The notes under the pieces are model-generated. The model searched no databases and was not told where the DNA came from. It saw only the letters and a list, made by a program, of their open reading frames with translations. 64,000 nt of DNA, taken from Bos javanicus (lineage: Eukaryota > Chordata > Mammalia > Artiodactyla > Bovidae). The DNA lies in NCBI RefSeq assembly GCF_032452875.1, contig NW_026894309.1:1-64000 (forward strand), in the 5' to 3' direction. Positions 22,272 through 35,779 of this stretch are shown piece after piece; positions within the stretch are counted from its first letter, which is position 1; each line of letters starts with the position of its first letter. The translations under genes and the position numbers were made by a program.

Positions 22272-23485
22272 CATGATCAGTGCGTGCTCAGTCACGATAT
22301 CAGTGCATGATCAGCCACGTGATCACTGACGGCACAGTCACGTGATCAGCACCTATCAGTCACGTGATCACTGGATGATAAACACGTGATCAGTGAACGA
22401 CCAGCCACGTGATCACTGCATGCGCAGTCAGGTGGTCAGTTCCTGATCAGCCACGTGATCAGTGCATGCACAGTCCCCTGATCAGCGCCTGTAGTCACTG
22501 ATCACAGCCTGATAAACACGTGATTAGTGCCCGAACAGCCAGGTCATCAGTGCCTGCACAGTCACGTGATCAGTGCATGATAGCCATGTGATCAGTGCGT
22601 GCACAGTCCCATGATCAGCGCCTGTCAGTCACTGATCATTGCCTGATAAACACGTGATCAGTGCATGATGAGCCATGTGATGAGTGCCTGATCACCACGT
22701 CACCAGTGCATGCTCAGTCACGTGATCAGTGCATGATAGCCACGTGATCAGTGCATGCTCAGTCACGTGATCTGGACTCGATCAGCCACGTGATCAGTGC
22801 ATGATGAGCCATGTGATCAGTGCATGCGCTGACACGTCATCAGTGTATGATATCCACGTGATCAGTGCATGCACAGTCCCATGAGCAGCGCCTGGCAGTC
22901 ACTGATCACTGCCTGATAAACACGTGATCAGTGCATGATGAGCCATGTGATCAGTGCATGCGCTGACACGTCATCAGTGTATGATATCCACTTGATCAGT
23001 GCATGCACAGTCCCATGAACAGCGCCTGGCAGTCACTGATCATTGCCTGAGAAACACGTGATCAGTGCATGATGAGCCATGTGATCAGTGCCTGATCAGC
23101 CACGTCATCAGGGCATGCGCAGTCACGTCATCAGTGCATGATAGACACGTGATCAGTGCATGCTCATTCACGTGATCTGTACTTGATCAGCCACGTGATT
23201 AGTGACTGCAGAGTCACGTGATCAGGGCCTGCTGAGCTGCGTGATTCCTGCCGGCTCATCTGCATGACAATTGCCAGCTGAGCTGCGTGATTCCTGTCGG
23301 CTCATCTGCTTGACAATTGCCAGCTGAGCTGCGTGATTCCTGCCTGGTCACCTGCTTGATTATTGCCAGTTGAGCAGCATGATTCGTCACTGCTGAGCTC
23401 CATGCTTATTGCCTGCTGATTGCGTGGTTCGTGTCTGCTCAACTCTTTGAGTATTGCCTCCTGAGGTCCCTGTTCGGTCGCCACC
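22272..23485. repeat. Spacer S16, expanded, 1,214 bp
   Basis: About 400 bp longer than the two-block class. After the distal subrepeats near 22800 the array jumps back into block sequence, and a 133-bp segment starting atgatgagcc is tandemly duplicated at 22801 and 22934. Confidence 0.87.
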
Positions 23486-24085
23486 TGCCGGGGACCAGCC
23501 CCAACTGATCCAGGGTATTCGAAGGAGAGATGGCCTAGGCGACTATTTATATGCTAATCAGAGATGTCAAGAAAAATAGAATGAGGAGAGCTCAGTAGGA
23601 AAAATCGGAGAAGAAAAGAGACTGAGGATCTTGGTTTTCGCGGGAGAATAATCAAACTTCAAGACAAGAATTTTGCACCACTTACGTAGGCCGCAGGCTC
23701 CCTCTCGAATGGCAGAAGGTGCCTAACCCTAGACACCTTCTCAAGTGGGTCTTAGCAGCCCAGGCATAATTAGTAAGCGTGGTGGTTTCCGCGCTCCAGA
23801 TGGAGACTCAGCTGGAAGGTAAAGGGAAGAATGACAAGGAACTTTATGAATTGGAGCTGTAAGTTAACTCTTTGACAGAGAGAGCGAGATGGTGGTGGGG
23901 GACAGCCCCCAGTGAAATCAGTGGTGAGAGCACAAAGCAATACAGTAGGCAGACTCTGGTTTTTTGGGGGGAGATGCTCGAGAATATCCGGGTGGACTCC
24001 TGAGGCTCGATCCCGCATTTGCGTATGCCGAGCCTCCTTCCTCATGACCTTTGTTCAGAGTGGAAGGCCTCCCCGGCTCCCGGCA
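23486..24085 (-). mobile_element. M17 LTR, type C
   Basis: 600 bp, type C. It has cggagaagaaaag, shared with M19, M23 and M27. Confidence 0.86.
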
Positions 24086-24896
24086 CATGATCAGTGCATG
24101 CTTAGTCACGATATCAGTGCATGCTCAGCCGCGTGATCACTGACTGCACAGTCACGTGATCAGCGCCTCTCAGTCACGTGATCACCATATGATAAACACG
24201 TGATCAGTGAACGACCAGCCAGGTGATCACTGCATGCGCAGACAGGTGGTCAGTTTCTGATCAGCCACCTGATCAGTGCGTGCACAGTCCCATGATCAGC
24301 GCCTGTCAGTCACTGATCACTGCCTGATAAACACGTGATCAGTGCCCGATCAGCCACGTCATCAGTGCATGCGCAGTTACGTGATCAGTGCATGATAGCC
24401 ACGAGATCAGTGCGTGCACAGTCCCATGATCAGCGCCTGTCAGTCCCTGATCATTGCCTGAGAAACACGTGATCAGTGCATGATGAGCCATGTGATCAGT
24501 GCCTGATCAGCCACGTCATCAGTGCATGCCCAGTCACGTCATCAGTGCATGATAGCCACGTGATCAGTGCATGCTCAGTCACGTGATCTGTACTTGATCA
24601 GCCACGTGATCAGTTCCTGCAGAGTCACGTGATCAGGGCCTGCTGAGCTGCGTGATTCCTGCCGGCCTATCTGCATGACAATTGCCAACTGAGCTGCGTG
24701 ATTCCTGTCGGCTTATCTGCTTGACAATTGCCAGCTGAGCTGCGTGATTCCTGCCTGGTCACCTGCTTGATTATTGCCAGTTGAGCAGCATGATTCGTCA
24801 CTGCTGAGCTCCATGCTTATTGCCTGCTGATTGCGCGGTTCGTGTCTGCTCAGCTCTTTGAGTATTGCCTCCTGAGGTCCCTGTTCGGTCGCCACC
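24086..24896. repeat. Spacer S17, two-block class, 811 bp
   Basis: C-type start (gccgcgtgatcactgac) and cacgagatcag block, as in S3, S19, S23 and S27. Confidence 0.89.
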
Positions 24897-25495
24897 TGCC
24901 GCGGACCAGCCCCAGCTGCTCCAGGGTATTCGAAGGAGAGATGGCCTAGGCGACTATTTATATGCTAATCAGAGATGTCAAGAATAATAGAATGAGGAGA
25001 GCTCAGTAGGAAAATTCGGTGGAGATAAGAGAGTGAGTAGCTTGGTTTACTCGGAAGACCAATCAAACTTCAAGACAAGAAGTTTGCACCACTTACGTAG
25101 GCCGCAGGCGCCCTCTCCAATAGCGAAAGGTGCCTCACCCTAGACACCTTCTCGAGTGGGTCTTAGCAGCCCAGGCATAATTAGTAAGCGTGGTGGGTTC
25201 CGCGCTCCAGATGGAGACTCAGCTGGAATGTAAAGGGAAGAATGACAAGGAACTTTATGAATTGGAGCTGTAAGTGAACTCTTTGACAGAGAGAGCGAGA
25301 TGGGGGTGGGGGACAGCCCCCAGTGAAATCAGAGGTGAGAGCACAAAGCAATACAGTACGCAAACTCCGGTTTTTTTGGGGGAGATGCTCGAGAATATCC
25401 GGGTGGACTCCTGAGGCTCGATCCCGCATTTGCGTATGCCGAGCCTCCTTCCTCATGACCTTTGTCCAGAGTGGAAGGCCTCCCGGCTCCCGGCA
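24897..25495 (-). mobile_element. M18 LTR, type A
   Basis: 599 bp. It has ctggaatgtaaaggg, unique to M18, M22 and M26. It keeps aatagaatgagg, a C-type base not seen in M22 or M26. Confidence 0.86.
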
Positions 25496-26440
25496 CATGA
25501 TCAGTGCATGCTCAGTCACGATATCAGTGCATGATCAGCCACGTGATCACTGACGGCACAGTCACGTGATCAGCACCTATCAGTCACGTGATCACCGGAT
25601 GATAAACACGTGATCAGTGAACGACCAGCCACGTGATCACTGCATGCGCAGTCAGGTGGTCAGTTCCTGATCAGCCACCTGATCAGTGCGTGCACAGTCC
25701 CATGATCAGGGCCTGTCAGTCACTGATCACTGCCTGATAAACACGTGATCAGTGCCCGAACAGCCAGGTCATCAGTGCATTCGAAGTCACGTTATCAGTG
25801 CATGATAACAATGTGATCAGTGAGTGCACAGTCCCATGATCAGCGCCTGTCAGTCACTGATCACTGCCTGATAAACACGTGATCAGTGACCGAACAGCCA
25901 CGTCATCAGTGCATGCGCAGTCAGGTGATCAGTGTATGATAGCCACGTGATCAGTGCGTGCACAGTCCCATGATCAGCGCCTGTCAGTCACTGATCATTG
26001 CCTGAGAAACACGTGATCAGTGCATGATGAGCCATGTGATCAGTGCCTGATCAGCCACGTCATCAGTGCATGCGCTGTCACGTCATCAGTGCGTGATAGA
26101 CACGTGATCAGTGCATGCTCATTCACGTGATCTGTACATGATCAGCCACGTGATCAGTGCCTGCAGAGTCACGTAATAAGGGCCTGCTGAGCTGCGTGAT
26201 TCCTGCCGGCTCATCTGCATGACAATTGCCAGCTGAGCTGCGTGATTCCTGTCGGCTCATCTGCTTGACAATTGCCAGCTGAGCTGCGTGATTCCTGCCT
26301 GGTCACCTGCTTGATTATTGCCAGTTGAGCAGCATGATTCGTCACTGCTGAGCTCCATGCTTATTGCCTGCTGATTGCGTGGTTCGTGTCTGCTCAGCTC
26401 TTTGAGTATTGCCTCCTGAGGTCCCTGTTCTGTCGCCACC
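25496..26440. repeat. Spacer S18, three-block class, 945 bp
   Basis: Three blocks, including the variant cattcgaagtcacg. The distal zone has cacgtaataagggcc, shared with S22, S26, S31 and S37. Confidence 0.9.
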
Positions 26441-27041
26441 TGCCGGGGACCAGCCCCAACTGATCCAGGGTATTCGAAGGAGAGATGGCCTAGGCGACTA
26501 TTTATATGCTAATCAGAGATGTCAAGAAAAATAGAATGAGGAGAGCTCAGTAGGAAAAATCGGAGAAGAAAAGAGACTGAGGATCTTGGTTTTCGCGGGA
26601 GAATAATCAAACTTCAAGACAAGAATTTTGCACCACTTACGTAGGCCGCAGGCGCCCTCTCGAATGGCAGAAGGTGCCTAACCCTAGACACCTTCTCAAG
26701 TGGGTCTTAGCAGCCCAGGCATAATTAGTAAGCGCGGTGGTTTCCGCACTTCAGATGCAGACTCAGCTGGAAGGTAAAGGGAAGAATGACAAGGAACTTT
26801 ATGAATTGGAGCTGTAAGTTAACTCTTTGACAGAGAGAGCGAGATGGTGGTGGGGGACAGCCCCCAGTGAAATCAGTGGTGAGAGCACAAAGCAATACAG
26901 TAGGCAGACTCTGGGTTTTTTGTGGGGGAGATGCTCGAGAATATCCGGGTGGACTCCTGAGGCTCGATCCCGCATTTGCGTATGCCGAGCCTCCTTCCTC
27001 ATGACCTTTGTCCAGAGTGGAAGGCCTCCCGGCTCCCGGCA
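26441..27041 (-). mobile_element. M19 LTR, type C
   Basis: 601 bp. It has cacttcagatgcagac, shared with M23 and M27. The PBS carries two changes (gttctgtcgcc). Confidence 0.86.
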
Positions 27042-27852
27042 CATGATCAGTGCATGCTTAGTCACGATATCAGTGCATGATCAGCCGCGTGATCACTGAC
27101 TTCACAGTCACGTGATCAGCGCCTCTCAGTCACGTGATCACCATATGATAAACACGTGATCAGTGAACGACCAGCCAGGTGATCACTGCATGCGCAGACA
27201 GGTGGTCAGTTTCTGATCAGCCACGTGATCACTGCGTGCACAGTCCCATGATCAGCGCCTGTCAGTCACTGATCACTGCCTGATAAACACGTGATCAGTA
27301 TCCGATCAGCCACGTCATCAGTGCATGCGCAATTACGTGATCAGTGCATGATAGCCACGAGATCAGTGCGTGCACAGTCCCATGATCAGCGCCTGTCAGT
27401 CCCTGATCATTGCCTGAGAAACACGTGATCAGTGCATGATGAGCCATGTGATCAGTGCCTGATCAGCCACGTCATCAGTGCATGCCCAGTCACGTCATCA
27501 GTGCATGATAGCCACGTGATCAGTGCATGCTCAGTCACGTGATCTGTACTTGATCAGCCACGTGATCAGTTCCTGCAGAGTCACGTGATCAGGGCCTGCT
27601 GAGCTGCGTGATTCCTGCCGGCTCATCTGCATGACAATTGCCAACTGAGCTGCGTGATTCCTGCCGGCTCCTCTGCATGACAATTGCCAGCTGAGCTGCG
27701 TGATTCCTGCCTGGTCACCTGCTTGATTATTGCCAGTTGAGCAGCATGATTCGTCACTGCTGAGCTCCATGCTTATTGCCTGCTGATTGCGTAGTTCGTG
27801 TCTGCTCAGCTCTTTGAGTATTGCCTCCTGAGGTCCCTGTTCGGTCGCCACC
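27042..27852. repeat. Spacer S19, two-block class, 811 bp
   Basis: C-type spacer. The leader dimer reads tgccggctcctctgc, as in S23 and S27. Confidence 0.9.
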
Positions 27853-28453
27853 TGCCGGGGACCAGCCCCAGCTGCTCCAGGGTATTCGAAGGAGAGATGG
27901 CCTAGACGACTATTTATATGCTAATCAGAGATGTCAAGAATAATAGTATGAGGAAAGCTCAGTAGGAAAATTCGGTGGAGAAAAGAGACTGAGTAGCTTG
28001 GTTTACGCGGAAGACCAATCAAACTTTAAGACATGAAGTTTGCACCACTTACGTAGGCCACAGGCGCCCTCTCGAATAGCAAAAGGTGCCTGACCCTAGA
28101 CACCTTCTCGAGTGGGTCTTAGCAGCCCAGGCATAATTAGTAAGCGTGGTGGGTTCCGCGCTCTAGATGGAGACTCATCTGGAAGGTAAAGGGAAGAATG
28201 ACAAGGAACTTTATGAATTGGAGCTCTAAGTTAACTCTTTGACAGAGAGAGCGAGATGTTGGTGGGGGACAGCCCCCAGTGAAATCAGAGGTGAGAGCAC
28301 AAAGCAATACAGTAGGCAGATTCTGGTTTTTTTGGGAGGAGATGCTCGAGAATATCCGGGTGGACCCCTGAGGCTCGATCCCGCATTTGCGTATGCCGAG
28401 CCTCCTTCCTCATGACCTTTGTCCAGAGTGGAAGGCCTCCCCGGCTCCCGGCA
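27853..28453 (-). mobile_element. M20 LTR, type B
   Basis: 601 bp. It has ctctagatgg and tgggaggagatg, shared with M24 and M28. Confidence 0.86.
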
Positions 28454-29397
28454 CATGATCAGTGCATGCTCAGTCATGATATCAGTGCATGATCAGCCAC
28501 GTGATCACTGAAGGCACAGTCACGTGATCACTGCCTCTCAGTCACGTGATCACCGGATGATAAACACGTGATCAGTGAACGACCAAACACGTGATCACTG
28601 CATGCGCAGTCAGGTGGTCAGTTCCTGATCAGCCACCTGATCAGTGCGTGCACAGTCCCATGATCAGGGCATGTCAGTCACTGATCACTGCCTGATAAAC
28701 ACGTGATCAGTGCCCGACAGCCAGGTCATCAGTGCATTCGCAGTCACGTGATCAGTGCATGATAGCCATGTGATCAGTGCGTGCACAGTCCCATGATCAG
28801 CGCCTGTCAGTCACTGATCACTGCCTGATAAACACGTGATCAGTGCCCGAACAGCCAGGTCATCAGTGCATGCCCAGTCACGTGATCAGTGCATGATAGC
28901 CACCTGATCAGTGCGTGCACAGTCCCATGATCAGCGCCTCTCAGTCACTGATCATTGCCTGATAAACACGTGATCAGTGCATGATGAGCCATGTGATCAG
29001 TGCCTGATCAGCCACGTCATCAGTGCATGCGCAGTCACGTCATCAGTGCATGATAGACACGTGATCAGTGCATGCTCAGTCACGTGATCTGTACTTGATC
29101 AGCCACGTGATCAGTGCCTGCAGAGTCACATGATCAGGGCCTGCTGAGCTGCGTGATTCCTGCCGGCTCATCTGCATGACAATTGCCAGCTGAGCTGCGT
29201 GATTCCTGTCGGCTCATCTGCTTGACAATTGCCAGCTGAGCTGCGTGATTCCTGCCTGGTCACCTGCTTGATTATTGCCAGTTGAGCAGCATGATTCGTC
29301 ACTGCTGAGCTCCATGCTTATTGCCTGCTGATTGCGTGGTTCGTGTCTGCTCAGCTCTTTGAGTATTGCCTCCTGAGGTCCCTGTTCGGTCGCCACC
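28454..29397. repeat. Spacer S20, three-block class, 944 bp
   Basis: It has gaccaaacacgtg near 28583 and cccgacagccagg, shared with S24 and S28. Confidence 0.9.
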
Positions 29398-29998
29398 TGC
29401 CGGGGACCAGCCCCAGCTGCTCCAGGGTATTCGAAGGAGAGATGGCCTAGGCGACTATTTATATGCTAATCAGAAATGTCAAGAATAATAGTATGTGGAG
29501 AGCTCAGTAGGAAAATTCGGTGGAGATAAGAGAGTGAGTAGCTTGGTTTACTCGGAAGACCAATCAAACTTCAAGACAAGATGTTTGCACCACTTACATA
29601 GGCCGCAGGCGCCCTCTCCAATAGCAAAAGGTGCCTCACCCTAGACACCTTCTCGAGTGGGTCTTAGCAGCCCAGGCATAATTAGTAAGCGTGGTGGGTT
29701 CCGCGCTCCAGATGGAGACTCAGCTGGAAGTTAAAGGGAAAAATGACAAGGAACTTTATGAATTGGAGCTGTAAGTGAACTCTTTGACAGAGAGAGCGAG
29801 ATGGGGGTGGGGGACAGCCCCCAGTGAAATCAGAGGTGAGAGGACAAAGTAATACAGTACGCAAACTCCGGTTTTCTTGGGGGGAGATGCTCGAGAATAT
29901 CCGGGTGGACTCCTGAAGCTCGATCCCGCATTTGCGTATGCCGAGCCTCCTTCCTCATGACCTTTGTCCAGAGTGGAAGGCCTCCCCGGCTCCCGGCA
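29398..29998 (-). mobile_element. M21 LTR, type A
   Basis: 601 bp. It has gggaaaaatgac and gaggacaaagtaat, shared with M25, M29 and M35. Confidence 0.86.
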
Positions 29999-30673
29999 CA
30001 TGATCAGTGCATGCTCAGTCACGATATCAGTGCATGATCAGCCACGTGATCACTGACGGCACAGTCATGTGATCAGTGCCTCTCAGTCACGTGATCACCG
30101 TATGATAAACACGTGATCAGTGAACGACCAGCCACGTGATCACTGCATGCCCAGTCAGGTGGTCGGTTCTTGATCAGCCACCTGATCAGTGCGTGCACAG
30201 TCCCATGATCAGCGCCTCTCAGTCACTGATCATTGCCTGATAAACACGTGATCAGTGCATGATGAGCCATGTGATCAGTGCCTGATCAGCCACATCATCA
30301 GTGCATGCTCAGTCACGTGATCAGTGCATGATAGCCATGTGATCAGTGCATGCTCAGTCACGTGGTCTGTACTTGATCAGCCACGTGATCAGTGCCTGCA
30401 GAGTCAGTGATCAGGGCCTGCTGCCTGCGTGATTCCTGCCGGCTCCTCTGCATGACAATTGCCAGCTGAGCTGCGTGATTCCTGTCGGCTCATCTGCTCG
30501 ACAATTGCCAGCTGAGCTGCGTGATTCCTGCCTGGTCACCTGCTTGATTATTGCCAGTTGAGCAGCATGATTCGTCACTGCTGAGCTCCATGCTTATTGC
30601 CTGCTGATTGCGTGGTTCGTGTCTGCTCAGCTCTTTGAGTATTGCCTCCTGAGGTCCCTGTTCGGTCGCCACC
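29999..30673. repeat. Spacer S21, one-block class, 675 bp
   Basis: Single block. It has gctgcctgcgtgattcc (lost bases) at about 30421, shared with S25. Confidence 0.9.
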
Positions 30674-31274
30674 TGCCGGGGACCAGCCCCAGCTGCTCCA
30701 GGGTATTCGAAGGAGAGATGGCCTAGGCGACTATTTATATGCTAATCAGAGATGTCAAGAATAATAGTATGAGGAGAGCTCAGTAGGAAAATTCGGTGGA
30801 GATAAGAGAGTGAGTAGCTTGGTTTACTCGGAAGACCAATCAAACTTCAAGACAAGAAGTTTGCACCACTTACGTAGGCCGCAGGCGCCCTCTCCAATAG
30901 CGAAAGGTGCCTCACCCTAGACACCTTCTCGAGTGGGTCTTAGCAGCCCAGGCATAATTAGTAAGCGTGGTGGGTTCCGCGCTCCAGATGGAGACTCAGC
31001 TGGAATGTAAAGGGAAGAATGACAAGGAACTTTATGAATTGGAGCTGTAAGTGAACTCTTTGACAGAGAGAGCGAGATGGGGGTGAGGGACAGCCCCCAG
31101 TGAAATCAGAGGTGAGAGCACAAAGCAATACAGTACGCAAACTCCGGTTTTTTTGGGGGGAGATGCTCGAGAATATCCGGGTGGACTCCTGAGGCTCGAT
31201 CCCGCATTTGCGTATGCCGAGCCTCCTTCCTCATGACCTTTGTCCAGAGTGGAAGGCCTCCCCGGCTCCCGGCA
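30674..31274 (-). mobile_element. M22 LTR, type A
   Basis: 601 bp. Copy of M18. The hairpin arm is altered (gggtgagggacagccccc), as in M26. Confidence 0.86.
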
Positions 31275-32219
31275 CATGATCAGTGCATGCTCAGTCACGA
31301 TATCAGTGCATGATCAGCCACGTGATCACTGACGGCACAGTCACGTGATCAGCACCTATCAGTCACGTGATCACCGTATGATAAACACGTGATCAGTGAA
31401 CGACCAGCCACGTGATCACTGCATGCGCAGTCAGGTGGTCAGTTCCTGATCAGCCACCTGATCAGTGCGTGCACAGTCCCATGATCAGGGCCTGTCAGTC
31501 ACTGATCACTGCCTGATAAACACGTGATCAGTGCCCGAACAGCCAGGTCATCAGTGCATTCGAAGTCACGTTATCAGTGCATGATAACAATGTGATCAGT
31601 GAGTGCACAGTCCCATGATCAGCGCCTGTCAGTCACTGATCACTGCCTGATAAACACGTGATCAGTGACCGAACAGCCACGTCATCAGTGCATGCGCAGT
31701 CAGGTGATCAGTGTATGATAGCCACGTGATCAGTGCGTGCACAGTCCCATGATCAGCGCCTGTCAGTCACTGATCATTGCCTGAGAAACACGTGATCAGT
31801 GCATGATGAGCCATGTGATCAGTGCCTGATCAGCCACGTCATCAGTGCATGCGCCGTCACGTCATCAGTGCATGATAGACACGTGATCAGTGCATGCTCA
31901 TTCACGTGATCTGTACTTGATCAGCCACGTGATCAGTGCCTGCAGAGTCACGTAATAAGGGCCTGCTGAGCTGCGTGATTCCTGCCGGCTCATCTGCATG
32001 ACAATTGCCAGCTGAGCTGCGTGATTCCTGTCGGCTCATCTGCTTGACAATTGCCAGCTGAGCTGCGTGATTCCTGCCTGGTCACCTGCTTGATTATTGC
32101 CAGTTGAGCAGCATGATTCGTCACTGCTGAGCTCCATGCTTATTGCCTGCTGATTGCGTGGTTCGTGTCTGCTCAGCTCTTTGAGTATTGCCTCCTGAGG
32201 TCCCTGTTCGGTCGCCACC
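31275..32219. repeat. Spacer S22, three-block class, 945 bp
   Basis: Same layout as S18, with cattcgaagtcacg and cacgtaataagg. Confidence 0.9.
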
Positions 32220-32821
32220 TGCCGGGGACCAGCCCCAGCTGCTCCAGGGTATTCGAAGGAGAGATGGCCTAGGCGACTATTTATATGCTAATCAGAGATG
32301 TCAAGAAAAATAGAATGAGGAGAGCTCAGTAGGAAAAATCGGAGAAGAAAAGAGACTGAGGATCTTGGTTTTCGCGGGAGAATAATCAAACTTCAAGACA
32401 AGAATTTTGCACCACTTACGTAGGCCGCAGGCGCCCTCTCGAATGGCAGAAGGTGCCTAACCCTAGACACCTTCTCAAGTGGGTCTTAGCAGCCCAGGCA
32501 TAATTAGTAAGCGCGGTGGTTTCCGCACTTCAGATGCAGACTCAGCTGGAAGGTAAAGGGAAGAATGACAAGGAACTTTATGAATTGGAGCTGTAAGTTA
32601 ACTCTTTGACAGAGAGAGCGAGATGGTGGTGGGGGACAGCCCCCAGTGAAATCAGTGGTGAGAGCACAAAGCAATACAGTAGGCAGACTCTGGGTTTTTT
32701 GTGGGGGAGATGCTCGAGAATATCCGGGTGGACTCCTGAGGCTCGATCCCGCATTTGCGTATGCCGAGCCTCCTTCCTCATGACCTTTGTCCAGAGTGGA
32801 AGGCCTCCCCGGCTCCCGGCA
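32220..32821 (-). mobile_element. M23 LTR, type C
   Basis: 602 bp. Type C with cacttcagatgcagac. Near the 3' end it reads cagctgctcc, where M19 has caactgatcc. Confidence 0.86.
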
Positions 32822-33632
32822 CATGATCAGTGCATGCTTAGTCACGATATCAGTGCATGATCAGCCGCGTGATCACTGACTTCACAGTCACGTGATCAGC
32901 GCCTCTCAGTCACGTGATCACCATATGATAAACACGTGATCAGTGAACGACCAGCCAGGTGATCACTGCATGCGCAGACAGGTGGTCAGTTTCTGATCAG
33001 CCACGTGATCAGTGCGTGCACAGTCCCATGATCAGCGCCTGTCAGTCACTGATCACTGCCTGATAAACACGTGATCAGTATCCGATCAGCCACGTCATCA
33101 GTGCATGCGCAATTACGTGATCAGTGCATGATAGCCACGAGATCAGTGCGTGCACAGTCCCATGATCAGCGCCTGTCAGTCCCTGATCATTGCTTGAGAA
33201 ATACGTGATCAGTGCATGATGAGCCATGTGATCAGTGCCTGATCAGCCACGTCATCAGTGCATGCCCAGTCACGTCATCAGTGCATGATAGCCACGTGAT
33301 CAGTGCATGCTCAGTCACGTGATCTGTACTTGATCAGCCACGTGATCAGTTCCTGCAGAGTCACGTGATCAGGGCCTGCTGAGCTGCGTGATTCCTGCCG
33401 GCTCAACTGCATGACAATTGCCAACTGAGCTGCGTGATACCTGCCGGCTCCTCTGCATGACAATTGCCAGCTGAGCTGCGTGATTCCTGCCTGGTCACCT
33501 GCTTGATTATTGCCAGTTGAGCAGCATGATTCGTCACTGCTGAGCTCCATGCTTATTGCCTGCTGATTGCGTAGTTCGTGTCTGCTCAGCTCTTTGAGTA
33601 TTGCCTCCTGAGGTCCCTGTTCGGTCGCCACC
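32822..33632. repeat. Spacer S23, two-block class, 811 bp
   Basis: C-type spacer. It has attgcttgagaaatacgtg, shared with S27 but not S19, showing that copies 2 and 3 of the tetramer are the closest pair here. Confidence 0.9.
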
Positions 33633-34233
33633 TGCCGGGGACCAGCCCCAGCTGCTCCAGGGTATTCGAAGGAGAGATGGCCTAGACGACTATTTATATG
33701 CTAATCAGAGATGTCAAGAATAATAGTATGAGGAAAGCTCAGTAGGAAAATTCGGTGGAGAAAAGAGACTGAGTAGCTTGGTTTACGCGGAAGACCAATC
33801 AAACTTTAAGACATGAAGTTTGCACCACTTACGTAGGCCACAGGCGCCCTCTCGAATAGCAAAAGGTGCCTGACCCTAGACACCTTCTCGAGTGGGTCTT
33901 AGCAGCCCAGGCATAATTAGTAAGCGTGGTGGGTTCCGCGCTCTAGATGGAGACTCATCTGGAAGGTAAAGGGAAGAATGACAAGGAACTTTATGAATTG
34001 GAGCTCTAAGTTAACTCTTTGACAGAGAGAGCGAGATGTTGTTGGGGGACAGCCCCCAGTGAAATCAGAGGTGAGAGCACAAAGCAATACAGTAGGCAGA
34101 TTCTGGTTTTTTTGGGAGGAGATGCTCGAGAATATCCGGGTGGACCCCTGAGGCTCGATCCCGCATTTGCGTATGCCGAGCCTCCTTCCTCATGACCTTT
34201 GTCCAGAGTGGAAGGCCTCCCCGGCTCCCGGCA
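33633..34233 (-). mobile_element. M24 LTR, type B
   Basis: 601 bp. It has gatgttgttggggg, a stem-flank change shared with M28. Confidence 0.86.
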
Positions 34234-35177
34234 CATGATCAGTGCATGCTCAGTCATGATATCAGTGCATGATCAGCCACGTGATCACTGACGGCACAGT
34301 CACGTGATCACTGCCTCTCAGTCACGTGATCACCGGATGATAAACACGTGATCAGTGAACGACCAAACACGTGATCACTGCATGCGCAGTCAGGTGGTCA
34401 GTTCCTGATCAGCCACCTGATCAGTGCGTGCACAGTCCCATGATCAGGGCATGTCAGTCACTGATCACTGCCTGATAAACACGTGATCAGTGCCCGACAG
34501 CCAGGTCATCAGTGCATGCCCAGTCACGTGATCAGTGCATGATAGCCACCTGATCAGTGCGTGCACAGTCCCATGATCAGCGCCTGTCAGTCACTGATCA
34601 CTGCCTGATAAACACGTGATCAGTGCCCGAACAGCCAGGTCATCAGTGCATGCCCAGTCACGTGATCAGTGCATGATAGCCACCTGATCAGTGCGTGCAC
34701 AGTCCCATGATCAGCGCCTCTCAGTCACTGATCATTGCCTGATAAACACGTGATCAGTGCATGATGAGCCATGTGATCAGTGCCTGATCAGCCACGTCAT
34801 CAGTGCATGCGCAGTCACGTCATCAGTGCATGATAGACACGTGATCAGTGCATGCTCAGTCACGTGATCTGTACTTGATCAGCCACGTGATCAGTGCCTG
34901 CAGAGTCACATGATCAGGGCCTGCTGAGCTGCGTGATTCCTGCCGGCTCATCTGCATGACAATTGCCAGCTGAGCTGCGTGATTCCTGTCGGCTCATCTG
35001 CTTGACAATTGCCAGCTGAGCTGCGTGATTCCTGCCTGGTCACCTGCTTGATTATTGCCAGTTGAGCAGCATGATTCGTCACTGCTGAGCTCCATGCTTA
35101 TTGCCTGCTGATTGCGTGGTTCGTGTCTGCTCAGCTCTTTGAGTATTGCCTCCTGAGGTCCCTGTTCGGTCGCCACC
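34234..35177. repeat. Spacer S24, three-block class, 944 bp
   Basis: Its first block carries catgcccag...ccacctg, as in its second block, where S20 and S28 have cattcgcag...ccatgtg; this is a local conversion (34517-34556). Confidence 0.88.
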
Positions 35178-35779
35178 TGCCGGGGACCAGCCCCAGCTGC
35201 TCCAGGGTATTCGAAGGAGAGATGGCCTAGGCGACTATTTATATGCTAATCAGAAATGTCAAGAATAATAGTATGTGGAGAGCTCAGTAGGAAAATTCGG
35301 TGGAGATAAGAGAGTGAGTAGCTTGGTTTACTCGGAAGACCAATCAAACTTCAAGACAAGATGTTTGCACCACTTACATAGGCCGCAGGCGCCCTCTCCA
35401 ATAGCAAAAGGTGCCTCACCCTAGACACCTTCTCGAGTGGGTCTTAGCAGCCCAGGCATAATTAGTAAGCGTGGTGGGTTCCGCGCTCCAGATGGAGACT
35501 CAGCTGGAAGTTAAAGGGAAAAATGACAAGGAACTTTATGAATTGGAGCTGTAAGTGAACTCTTTGACAGAGAGAGCGAGATGGGGGTGGGGGACAGCCC
35601 CCAGTGAAATCAGAGGTGAGAGGACAAAGTAATACAGTACGCAAACTCCGGTTTTCTTGGGGGGGAGATGCTCGAGAATATCCGGGTGGACTCCTGAGGC
35701 TCGATCCCGCATTTGCGTATGCCGAGCCTCCTTCCTCATGACCTTTGTCCAGAGTGGAAGGCCTCCCCGGCTCCCGGCA
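35178..35779 (-). mobile_element. M25 LTR, type A
   Basis: 602 bp. Copy of M21 with one more G in the homopolymer. Confidence 0.86.

Larger units (their letters stand above)
24897..30673. repeat. Tetramer higher-order repeat, copy 1 (M18-M21)
   Basis: LTR order A-C-B-A with spacers of 945, 811, 944 and 675 bp; 5,777 bp in total. The same four monomers, in order and with the same spacer lengths, follow twice more. Confidence 0.85.
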
